Below, piece after piece: positions 15,778 through 22,467 of a DNA stretch of 64,000 nt (its first letter is position 1; every line of letters starts with the position of its first letter). The translations under genes were made by a program, and so were the position numbers. Origin of the DNA: Enterococcaceae bacterium OF42-14pH9A (GTDB taxonomy: Bacteria > Bacillota > Bacilli > Lactobacillales > Enterococcaceae); contig JAQEYU010000005.1 in assembly GCA_027692465.1 (NCBI GenBank), positions 52,766 to 116,765 of the forward strand, given 5' to 3'. The notes under the pieces were generated by a model that had not been told where the DNA came from, made no database searches, and saw nothing but the letters and a program-made list of their open reading frames with translations.

Positions 15778-16149
15778 TTAGTAGTTCATTTTATCTGGAA
15801 TTGCACCGCGAATTCCACCTTTAGGATTCTTGATGTCCCCATCGTATCTCGGAATTAAATGACAATGACAGTGAAATACCGATTGTCCTGCAGCTTCACC
15901 GCAATTAAATCCAATATTGTACCCATTTGGCGAGTATTGCTGGTCTAAATCCACTTTTGCACGAACAATTATCTCATCAATATCCATTTTTTCTGAACGA
16001 GATAGGTCGAAGTAAGTTTCTTTGTGTACTTTCGGAATAATCAAAAGATGTCCTATAGAAACTGGGGATTTGTCAAAAAAAGCAACACAGCTATCATTTT
16101 CAAATATGATTTGTTCTTGCAAAATAGAGCAGAACACACATGATTTCAT
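15778..16149 (-). CDS. HIT-family nucleotide hydrolase
   Basis: Protein of 123 residues. The start is placed at ATG 16149 because GGAGGT lies 6 bases upstream; a longer frame reaches 16167. It shows the histidine triad HCHCHLIPRY near the C-terminus and the N-terminal CVFCSIL (a CxxC element seen in many HIT proteins). Family members hydrolyse adenosine nucleotide conjugates such as AMP-lysine or Ap4A. It is unusual as cargo of a mobile element, and its role there is not evident. Confidence 0.85.
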   Translation of the reverse strand: MKSCVFCSILQEQIIFENDSCVAFFDKSPVSIGHLLIIPKVHKETYFDLSRSEKMDIDEIIVRAKVDLDQQYSPNGYNIGFNCGEAAGQSVFHCHCHLIPRYDGDIKNPKGGIRGAIPDKMNY

Positions 16150-16460
16150 AATAGACCTCCATAACATTTCCTTACATGATTATATCAAAAGCTGAAGACG
16201 GTATTCGAAATTGACCATCTCAGCATAAAAATGAACCACCTTCAGCTTATAGAATATTTGATGATTACTTTATTCTAACACGTTTTTCAATCACCTTATT
16301 TTTTTTATAAGTATAGCGAGCGCTATACGATTTTACTAGCAGCAACATTATCGAAATTTAGGCGAGTCGTGACTACACGTAAAATAGAAACAAATGATCT
16401 ACAATAAGTGTGCTAGTGTTTCTAATTAAAGCTGATACCAAACCAAGGAGGATTATAGTA
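16150..16460. other. Intergenic region with degenerate insertion-sequence-like end and palindrome
   Basis: Contains a stretch at about 16192-16252 (AAATTGACCATCTCAGCAT ... ACCACCTTCAGC) that resembles 18010-18070. It may be a remnant of a transposon end. A palindrome GTATAGCG-AG-CGCTATAC lies at 16311-16328, a candidate operator for the following toxin-antitoxin pair. No gene is seen. Confidence 0.4.
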
Positions 16461-16841
16461 ATGAACGATTACGATAAATTAATAGAAGGAAGACCTGTTA
16501 CAAAGGTCACGATAGACCTTGCAAATTTACGATCTTTCGTAGAAGAAATAAAGAAAAAATGTTTCGAAAAAATTGTTGAGGAAGAAGTAAAGGTGGAGCT
16601 TGAGGATAGTTTAGACCAATTGGAGAAGAACGTTGTGACCAAATATTTTCAGCTGGGGTATGCGGCTGATCATATACAAGATGTTTTTACAACTGTGTAT
16701 TGGGAACCAGTTGAAACACTTGAGGAACTTCATGAACAAGCGGAAAGTGCAGCAGAAAGTGATTTTTATTTTGCCTTGCTGAATTATAAATTGCAAGAAC
16801 CGCAAAGAAGAATTCTTGAACAGAAGGGATTTGATAAATAA
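16461..16841 (+). CDS. Probable antitoxin partner of the zeta-like kinase
   Basis: Protein of 126 residues, start ATG 16461 after AAGGAGG; the longer upstream frame lacks a ribosome site. Acidic and helical (FVEEIKKKCFEKIVEEEVKVELEDSLDQLEKNVV ... ETLEELHEQAESAAESDFYFALLNYKL). Its stop overlaps the ATG of the zeta-like gene by one base, the usual arrangement of antitoxin then toxin. I do not recognise a family; the antitoxin role is inferred from context. Confidence 0.6.
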   Translation: MNDYDKLIEGRPVTKVTIDLANLRSFVEEIKKKCFEKIVEEEVKVELEDSLDQLEKNVVTKYFQLGYAADHIQDVFTTVYWEPVETLEELHEQAESAAESDFYFALLNYKLQEPQRRILEQKGFDK

Positions 16842-17395
16842 TGTCGAAGCAGTATATTTTAGTTGCCGGCGTTAATGGTGCGGGCAAATCTACTTTCTTT
16901 TTAGCTCATCCTGAATACTTTAAAGACACATTACGTTTGAATGCTGATGAAATTTTACGTGAAAATAATGGGGATTGGCGTAGTCAAAGTGATAATGCAA
17001 AGAGTATGCGTGAACTGATTAAGCGCATGAACAGTTATTTTGAAGATGGAGAATCCTTCCATCATGAAACCACTTTATCTGGAAGTGTGCGCGGATTTGA
17101 AAATCGGTTGAATCAAGCAAAAGAACTCGGCTATGCAACGACTTTAATTTATATCTATCTAATACACCCTGATATTGCAGTAGATCGTGTTGATCAACGA
17201 GTTAAAAAAGGCGGTCATGGTGTGCCGGAAGAAGTTATTCGGAAGCGCTATGTCTCTTCAATGAAAAACTTCCAACAGCTTTATCCGCAATTTGATAATG
17301 TAATCGTGTTAAACAATACAGGTTTATACACTTTGATGTATCGAAAACAAGACAATATGGAATGGTATGATTTTCTACCGGAAAATTTACGATAA
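16841..17395 (+). CDS. Zeta-type toxin / small P-loop kinase
   Basis: P-loop protein of 184 residues. The Walker A motif GVNGAGKST lies at residues 10-18; RLNADEILRE (about 33-42) and the FHHETTLSG segment (about 71-79) follow the zeta-toxin pattern of substrate-binding and catalytic Asp. YIYLIHPDIAVDRVDQRVKKGGHGVPEEVIRKRY is the typical lid. Zeta toxins phosphorylate UDP-amino sugars and block wall synthesis, but short members of this family are poorly characterised and may use other substrates. A hairpin terminator follows. Confidence 0.75.
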   Translation: MSKQYILVAGVNGAGKSTFFLAHPEYFKDTLRLNADEILRENNGDWRSQSDNAKSMRELIKRMNSYFEDGESFHHETTLSGSVRGFENRLNQAKELGYATTLIYIYLIHPDIAVDRVDQRVKKGGHGVPEEVIRKRYVSSMKNFQQLYPQFDNVIVLNNTGLYTLMYRKQDNMEWYDFLPENLR

Positions 17396-17402
17396 AACAT
17401 TA

Positions 17403-17438
17403 GCAACGTGGATTATTTTCTAATCTACGTTGTTTTTC
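17403..17438 (+). terminator. Terminator after the zeta-like gene
   Basis: AACGTGGATTA pairs with TAATCTACGTT over a 5-base loop and is followed by GTTTTT. Confidence 0.75.
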
Positions 17439-17495
17439 GTTTGGCTTTCTACTATATAATAAGAGGAGAGTTTTTGTGAAAGGCTGGGTGGCACA

Positions 17496-17981
17496 ATGAA
17501 AGTATATACGGTTAAACCAAAAGACTTTTTGGATCATACTGATGAAAAAGGCTTTATTATTCCGCAAGAATTCAATAGAGAGATGTCAGTTTTTTACGAT
17601 AATCCAAATGCGTTAGGAGCGCTTGATTGGATGAAAGATCAATATATCAAACGGATTAATCTACCGCTGGATCGAGATTTTATCTGGGTTTGGAAAGACA
17701 CGTATCACTTGAAATATGCCCGTAAGGATAATTTTACGGACTTTGAGCAATATTCTTTTTTTACTTTTGAAGTGCCTGCTAAATACTATAGGGAAAATAT
17801 TCTTTGGTCAGATTTCGTGAATTGGCATGGCCCGTTAAACCACTTCTGGGATGATCCTAGCGATGAGGTTGAAGGCTTTGAAGAAATATTTAATCTTCCT
17901 AAGCATACGGGCTATGGCGATGTACAGGGCGTTACAACACGTTTGCATAAAGATTGGATCAAGAGGATTACTCGGAAGTAA
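17496..17981 (+). CDS. DUF3841 protein
   Basis: Cytoplasmic protein of 161 residues, rich in Trp and aromatic residues: IWVWKDTYHLKYARKDNFTDFEQYSFFTFEVPAKYY and NWHGPLNHFWDD. The pattern fits DUF3841, a family of unknown function. It has its own promoter-like TATAAT 45 bases upstream, after the zeta terminator. Its neighbours suggest an accessory or defence-related role, with no direct evidence. Confidence 0.55.
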   Translation: MKVYTVKPKDFLDHTDEKGFIIPQEFNREMSVFYDNPNALGALDWMKDQYIKRINLPLDRDFIWVWKDTYHLKYARKDNFTDFEQYSFFTFEVPAKYYRENILWSDFVNWHGPLNHFWDDPSDEVEGFEEIFNLPKHTGYGDVQGVTTRLHKDWIKRITRK

Positions 17982-18503
17982 TCCATGCAAAGACTACTTG
18001 TAGACTTTGAGCAAGTCATTCAAAATTGACCACTTCGGGATGAAAAAAACCACACCACCTTCACAAATTGCCAAGCTAGCTTATAGTAGGCGATAAGGTT
18101 TCATGACTAAAATGAATAACCGGATAATTTTTTGTGATAAGCATAAAAAAGAGAAAAAAGATCAATTTGACGATTTTGGACGTATAAATAAGTATTATTA
18201 GACGTTTTTAAACGTTCAATTGTGTTAAATAATACGTTTTATCGAAGGGTAATATTGACAGTGAATCTTGAATGAGACGAGAAGCAGAAGTGTATGAATA
18301 GCTGTATACGAAAAATCGATTGCAAGGGCATTTTCATTTGAAATTACTCTAGAGCTAGACTACTTGTAGTCTTTGATTTGAAAACCTTGTGTTACACCTA
18401 TATGTTACACAGGTAAATGCTGATATAATGGGAAATAGCTAGTGTAATGCAAGGGTATACTCTAATGTGATATGATATTTTTTATAAATTTATGAGGTGA
18501 AGA
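17982..18503. other. Intergenic region, 522 bases, with transposon-end-like relic and repeats
   Basis: Holds a second AAAATTGACCACTTCGGGAT...ACCACCTTC relic (about 18010-18070) and two related GACTACTTGTAG elements (about 17990 and 18358-18371; the second is a perfect palindrome). TGTTACAC direct repeats sit at 18390-18397 and 18403-18410. A TATAAT at 18424 probably serves the next gene. A 32-codon frame (18103-18201) is possible but has only a weak ribosome site, so I did not list it as a gene. Confidence 0.4.
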
Positions 18504-19634
18504 ATGGCTGATTTGTTTGGAAATAATTATTTCTTTCTGTATATATTTGCATGTATAACTATCTTCAATTATTCTTCTTTTAAAGAAAACCAAAAAATCA
18601 TTATCCTATATCTTACAACTTTTGGAATGGGATTTTTGAAAATATTCGATATAGGCACTACAGTATTATTTTTGATAGTTAGTAGTTTTCTGTTTTTAGA
18701 AATCTTAACTCAAGATGATTTTAAAATGAAAATAATAACTAAAGTAAGGTATAAGTTGCTAGATTACCTATTTTTAATCATTTTTCAATATGGGGTTATC
18801 TATGTTATTCTGTCTATTTTACTAACTAGTTTTAAACTAAGTTATTATGTGTCCTCGATAAGTTACTATCCTTTTGAGAATGTAAAAATTTTCTTTCAAT
18901 GTATCTCTATTTTATTATTTATAACTGGAATCGTAAAAATCACTTCTGAAAAGTTCAAAATAAAAAATATAAATGAACTTATTAGTGTATTTATGCCTTC
19001 TATTAATATGGTTCCATTTGATAAAATTGATCATGAGATATTTAATATGTTGATCGATATGGAGGATAAAACTTTCAGAATTCGAGCGAATACCTACAAT
19101 TTTTTTTCACTTGAGTTTTTAGGATACAAATTAGGTCAGTTTAAGCAAATTAAGACGATAGCTCAAAAGTATCAAAAGACAATAGTTTATGTAAAAGCTA
19201 CACGACATATTAGAGGATACTCTACTATAGAAATGCAGCTGATACGCTCTATTGGAATTATGTATGGTTATAACATAACTATTACTCGGAAAATATATGA
19301 GATGATTTATACTACTATTTTTCTGAAGAGTCTCAGAAATTATTATGTTAAAAATACTTATGCAAACCACACTAGATACAAAGATTTTTTAATATATACT
19401 TATCTAAGAAATGTCAATACAAAAATTGGGAATAAATATTATCCGAGAATTATAGATTTTATTGGTGATAATGAAGAAACTTGGTCAAAGGAAAAATGTT
19501 ATATAGCTTTTTCAGGATTGCCACACAGGGCTATTAACTCAGAAAATATTCTCAGTATTCATCCAGATATTATAGAAAAGTATCAATTGAATAAAGAGAA
19601 GATATTGAAGTTGATGGATGAAACGGAAATATGA
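18504..19634 (+). CDS. Multi-spanning membrane protein with divergent peptidoglycan glycosyltransferase (GT51-like) domain
   Basis: Protein of 376 residues. Hydrophobic helices lie at about 8-24, 31-50, 53-68, 88-108 and 128-146, then a soluble domain. That domain has MEDKTF (186-191), RGYSTIEMQLIRS (237-249) and TITRKIYEMI. These line up in order and spacing with the GT51 motifs EDxxF, GGSTITQQLVKN and the downstream RK-E helix. The His normally after EDxxF and the first Gln of the QQ pair are replaced, so activity on lipid II is uncertain. Canonical GT51 enzymes have one N-terminal anchor, not five helices. No penicillin-binding domain follows. It is an element-borne, AT-rich gene; a role in defence or exclusion is speculation. 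Confidence 0.6.
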   Translation: MADLFGNNYFFLYIFACITIFNYSSFKENQKIIILYLTTFGMGFLKIFDIGTTVLFLIVSSFLFLEILTQDDFKMKIITKVRYKLLDYLFLIIFQYGVIYVILSILLTSFKLSYYVSSISYYPFENVKIFFQCISILLFITGIVKITSEKFKIKNINELISVFMPSINMVPFDKIDHEIFNMLIDMEDKTFRIRANTYNFFSLEFLGYKLGQFKQIKTIAQKYQKTIVYVKATRHIRGYSTIEMQLIRSIGIMYGYNITITRKIYEMIYTTIFLKSLRNYYVKNTYANHTRYKDFLIYTYLRNVNTKIGNKYYPRIIDFIGDNEETWSKEKCYIAFSGLPHRAINSENILSIHPDIIEKYQLNKEKILKLMDETEI

Positions 19635-19892
19635 TTTTTTATAGAGTATGGGATTGGATAAGCTACTCCAAAATAGTCATACAATACCTTCTTGTATTTT
19701 TGTCAAAAAAAGGGTTACCGTTTCGGAGTTTTAAAATCTTATAAATTCCAAAAAGTTTGAACAGATGCTTGATGCAGCTAACAGTAATTTTTTAAAGATC
19801 ATTGCGGAGAAAAATTATGATAAATATTTAGAAAGAATAAACGTAAAAAATTTAATAACAGAATTTAGTATCTAAGTATTCTCCATAAATAT

Positions 19893-19915
19893 CTATCAAA
19901 AGCACGCCACGCAAC
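19893..19915 (-). repeat. GTTGCGTGGCGTGC repeat, copy 3 (inverted)
   Basis: Reverse complement of the first 23 bases of the copy at 7065. It directly abuts the right TTGAATACG pair, pointing to a role in the recombination complex. Confidence 0.6.
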
Positions 19916-19936
19916 TTGAATACGTTTTTGAATACG
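19916..19936 (+). repeat. Right pair of TTGAATACG integrase-site repeats
   Basis: TTGAATACG at 19916-19924 and 19928-19936, with the same 3-base spacing and orientation as the left pair at 5876-5896. Confidence 0.6.
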
Positions 19937-20039
19937 ATTAGAAGACCAATCAAGATGAATTATCATCAATAAAGTGATTAACTCTAGTCAAAAATCGTTG
20001 AAATACCAACTATCTTGAATTATCTTTAATGAACTTAAC

Positions 20040-20063
20040 TTCATGGCTGAAGAAGAATAAGCT
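20040..20063 (+). repeat. Right attachment repeat (attR)
   Basis: 24 bases beginning TTCATGGCTGAAG and ending AATAAGCT, encoding in phase the end of the DUF1292 protein (one Glu fewer than the left copy). It marks the right junction. Confidence 0.8.
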
Positions 20064-20074
20064 GAATAAGCGGG

Positions 20075-20106
20075 AGAACCTTTGATATGACAAGGGTTCT
20101 TTTTTT
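20075..20106 (+). terminator. Original chromosomal terminator of the DUF1292 gene
   Basis: AGAACC(TT) pairs with AAGGGTTCT, followed by TTTTTTT. It lies 12 bases after attR, where the DUF1292 terminator would have been before insertion. Confidence 0.7.
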
Positions 20107-20380
20107 GTAGACAGGCACCTTTCCAGTCGGTTGTTTTAGGTTGTTCGAACCATGGTGAGTAAGCCTTTCTCAAGGTTGCAAATCAAGGCTTCCGAGTTGT
20201 TATTGGGGTGTTTTCCATGCACCGTGGATAGGTTGGTAGGGTAGGGAGCGGCTGACCGGGGCTGGATTCTCGCTGCCCAAGAGAAGAACGGTATGACGAG
20301 CATTGCCTAACCATTATCCGTGGGGCGACTGGCCATTTCGGCAGAAGGATGGAAGAACGAGAATAGTTTGTGAATGAAGA
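20107..20380. other. GC-rich intergenic region, possible structured RNA
   Basis: No convincing gene on either strand; weak frames lack ribosome sites. The sequence can form several local and long-range pairings (ATTCTCG at about 20270 with CGAGAAT at about 20359; GGGAGCGG near CGCTGCCC). It ends in a strong terminator. It did not match the conserved cores of tmRNA, RNase P RNA or SRP RNA that I could recall. Confidence 0.3.
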
Positions 20381-20419
20381 AAAAGGACCTCTCCCAAAAA
20401 GTTGGCGAGGTCCTTTTCG
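20381..20419. terminator. Strong bidirectional terminator
   Basis: AAAAGGACCTC and GAGGTCCTTTT form a perfect 11-bp stem with a 15-base loop, with A- and T-runs on either side. Confidence 0.85.
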
Positions 20420-20475
20420 TGTGTTCAAATAACAGCGACGGTTGGCTTTTGCAGAATGCAGGCACGCTCTATAAA

Positions 20476-20512
20476 ATAACGCAGGCTGAAATGTATCTCA
20501 GCCTGCGTTTTA
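20476..20512 (-). terminator. Terminator of the formate/nitrite channel gene
   Basis: AACGCAGGCTGA and TCAGCCTGCGTT form a 12-bp stem just downstream of the gene ending at 20525. Confidence 0.7.
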
Positions 20513-20524
20513 CAATATTTCGGA

Positions 20525-21286
20525 TCAATGATGCTTGTAACTTACATAGTAAAAGCCGGAAACGAAGATAGCGCCGCCGATGATATTGCCCAGATAGACG
20601 AAGATGAAATTTTTCAGAAAGTCCATCCAAGTGGCGTGCCCCTCAAAGACCGCCGCAGGAATGATGAAGCAGTTAGCGACACTGTGCTGAAAGCCGATTG
20701 CAACAAAGATCATCACCGGAAACCAGATGCCCAGAATCTTGCCGGCACCGTCTTTGGCGCCATAGCACAACCAGAGCGCCAGACCGACGAACCAGTTACA
20801 GCCGATCCCGGAGACGATCGCTTGGATCCAGCTGGCTTCAACCTTATGATGCGCCAGATTGATAACAGTATCCAGGTAAACACCGGTGTGAGTCAGACCC
20901 ACCAGATAGCCGAAGAAATAGGCGACAAACAGTGCACCGATGATATTGGCGAAGGTGATGGTGAGCCAGTTGATCACCAGTTCCTTGAGACTGACCTTTT
21001 TGTCAAAGAAGGCAATGCTCACCGCCATCATATTGCCGGTGATCAGCTCGCCGCCTGCCAACAGGATCACAATCAGACCGATAGGGAAAACACTGGCTCC
21101 TACCAAAGCGGCCACACTGGCTAAATCTGCCGGAATAGAAGCGGAGACCCGCACGTAGGCCAGATAGCCCAGCGAGATCATGGCACCGCCGATAAAGCCC
21201 AGGATCAGTTTGGCGAGAAAGGGTTTTTGGATCTTTTTGACACCGTTGTCGATGGAAATAGCGACGATTTCATAAGGGGTATGCAT
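20525..21286 (-). CDS. Formate/nitrite channel family (FNT) protein
   Basis: Membrane channel of 253 residues with six predicted helices. FNT signature segments are GELITGNMMAVSIAFFDKKVS (about 79-99) and GIGCNWFVGLALWLCYGAKD (about 159-178), and the central His lies in GFQHSVANCF. Family members move formate, nitrite or hydrosulfide. A ribosome site AAAGGAG precedes ATG 21286. It is monocistronic and distant from the nir genes; a separate NirC-like paralogue is at 39806. Formate export in mixed-acid fermentation is a plausible role. Confidence 0.88.
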   Translation of the reverse strand: MHTPYEIVAISIDNGVKKIQKPFLAKLILGFIGGAMISLGYLAYVRVSASIPADLASVAALVGASVFPIGLIVILLAGGELITGNMMAVSIAFFDKKVSLKELVINWLTITFANIIGALFVAYFFGYLVGLTHTGVYLDTVINLAHHKVEASWIQAIVSGIGCNWFVGLALWLCYGAKDGAGKILGIWFPVMIFVAIGFQHSVANCFIIPAAVFEGHATWMDFLKNFIFVYLGNIIGGAIFVSGFYYVSYKHH

Positions 21287-21761
21287 GAATGAGTGCTCCT
21301 TTAAACGAATGTATTTTTTTGAATTTTACATCCTTTACTTTACGGAATTCCAGAAGAAAATCAAGTTGTTTCGGTAATTTTATGAAAGTTTCCATCGCAA
21401 ATAAGAAAAGCTTTCTTGAAGGGTGAAAAATAGAGCTTTGCGAAGTGACTTTACTCAAGAGATTGGAATTACGGTTATATCGATGAGACTGGCACGTGTA
21501 AGACTGACATACGAATCTACGGAACAAATTCGCATATGATGGATTTTTCTTTTTCAGCTTTAACGCAAGGGCAATTGGAAGAATTGACAGCAAGCTATTT
21601 TAGTAGGGGTGGCTTGATTGGTTGGCAAAAGGTGTCCATCTACGGAACATATGGCGAGCTTTGGCAGGGAAAAGGTAGCTGAAAACAGCACAAAGAGCCC
21701 GTATCAGATATGACGCGGGTTATTTATTGGTTATCGGCTGATTTACTCATCTGCGACCGGG
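21287..21761. other. Intergenic region with a degraded reading frame
   Basis: A frame open from about 21449 to 21682 reads YSRDWNYGYIDETGTCKTDIRIYG and continues to GELWQGKGS. It has no upstream start or ribosome site before the ATG at 21536, so it is probably the 3' remnant of a gene. The rest shows only the promoter region of the FNT gene. Confidence 0.35.
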
Positions 21762-22238
21762 TCAACAGACGAGCGGCAGTGCTAATTCACCCATTGAGAT
21801 AGGAACATCAGGAAAAATTATCGAAAACTGGGAGCCGGCTGCGTGAACCTGAGCTATGCGAGCAGCCCTGGCGGTCACGACATGCCGAAAGAGGAGCATC
21901 CCCAGAAACGGATGGGCCTTTTGATAGCGAATCTTCAGCTGATGCCATTCTGCCGCCGTGAAAAACTCGCGAAATTCCCGCAAAAACAGCCGCAGCCAGC
22001 AGGAGGATGCCGTTTCCCAAGGTGTTTCCAGAAAAATTTTCCGGACTTCGTTGTGGTAAAGTTCCGGTCGAAAGGCTTTTGCTCGAGCCGCTAAATGGGG
22101 CAGATGCCGGATCAGCCGCAGGTAGCCCAGAAAGATGACGGGATCGCCATTCTCTTGGTAATAATAGTTTTTCAAGCGGCGGGCTGTCGTCTCAGGTTTG
22201 AAATAAGCGATCTGGTTCATGGTCAGGAGGAATTTCAT
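21762..22238 (-). CDS. Hypothetical protein
   Basis: Protein of 158 residues with a balanced, protein-like composition: KPETTARRLKNYYYQENGDPVIFLGYLRLIRHLPHLAARAKAFRPELYHNEVRKIF and a hydrophobic patch HPFLGMLLFRHVVTARAA. No family recognised. The start is uncertain (ATG 22238 or 22220) as neither has a clear ribosome site. Neighbouring DNA is partly degraded, so this may itself be decaying. Confidence 0.45.
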   Translation of the reverse strand: MKFLLTMNQIAYFKPETTARRLKNYYYQENGDPVIFLGYLRLIRHLPHLAARAKAFRPELYHNEVRKIFLETPWETASSCWLRLFLREFREFFTAAEWHQLKIRYQKAHPFLGMLLFRHVVTARAARIAQVHAAGSQFSIIFPDVPISMGELALPLVC

Positions 22239-22467
22239 GAAGGGGCCTCGCTTTCTGGGGGGATATGTTCATGGATTCTCATAACATAAATAAGTATAAC
22301 TCTTTCTTTATTGGAAACACAGATTATTCAACGGAACGATTTCGCGACTAAAAAACAAAGAGTACTGCTATGATTAATGAGGAAAGCAGGGTTGAATTCA
22401 ATGATCCTCTGTATCAAGCGCAGACGTAATGATACAATGGCAGTAACGAAATGACGAGGTGTTGATT

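Larger units (their letters stand above)
19635..20039. other. Right end of the element: remnant frame and recombination sites
   Basis: No complete gene. A 36-codon frame at about 19766-19876 (MLDAANSNFLKIIAEKN ... LITEFSI) lacks a ribosome site and looks like the tail of a lost gene. Beyond it lie the inverted GTTGCGTGG repeat, the TTGAATACG pair and AT-rich DNA up to attR. Confidence 0.5.
5794..20063. mobile_element. Integrative mobilizable element of about 14.2 kb in the 3' end of the DUF1292 gene
   Basis: The segment is clearly more AT-rich than both flanks. It starts and ends with a near-identical direct repeat beginning TTCATGGCTGAAG and has an integrase gene pointing outward at the left end. 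Order: integrase, repressor, divergent activator, excisionase-like gene, replication initiator, VirB6-like protein, MobC, relaxase, then cargo. A relaxase without a coupling protein, VirB4 ATPase or other secretion genes marks it as mobilizable rather than self-conjugative. A replication initiator with iterons suggests the excised circle can replicate. Confidence 0.85.

Noticed and set aside
18103..18201. 32-codon frame MTKMNNRIIFCDKHKKEKK...
   Set aside because: Only a weak ribosome site, low-complexity Lys-rich content and a location in a degraded intergenic region.
5902..20039. Full integrative conjugative element or prophage
   Set aside because: No VirB4, coupling protein, peptidoglycan hydrolase, capsid, terminase or tail genes. 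The relaxase/MobC pair supports a mobilizable element only.
20150..20190. tRNA-like GGTTGTTCGAACC stretch at about 20140
   Set aside because: It resembles a T-loop only superficially; no acceptor, D or anticodon arms can be built around it.
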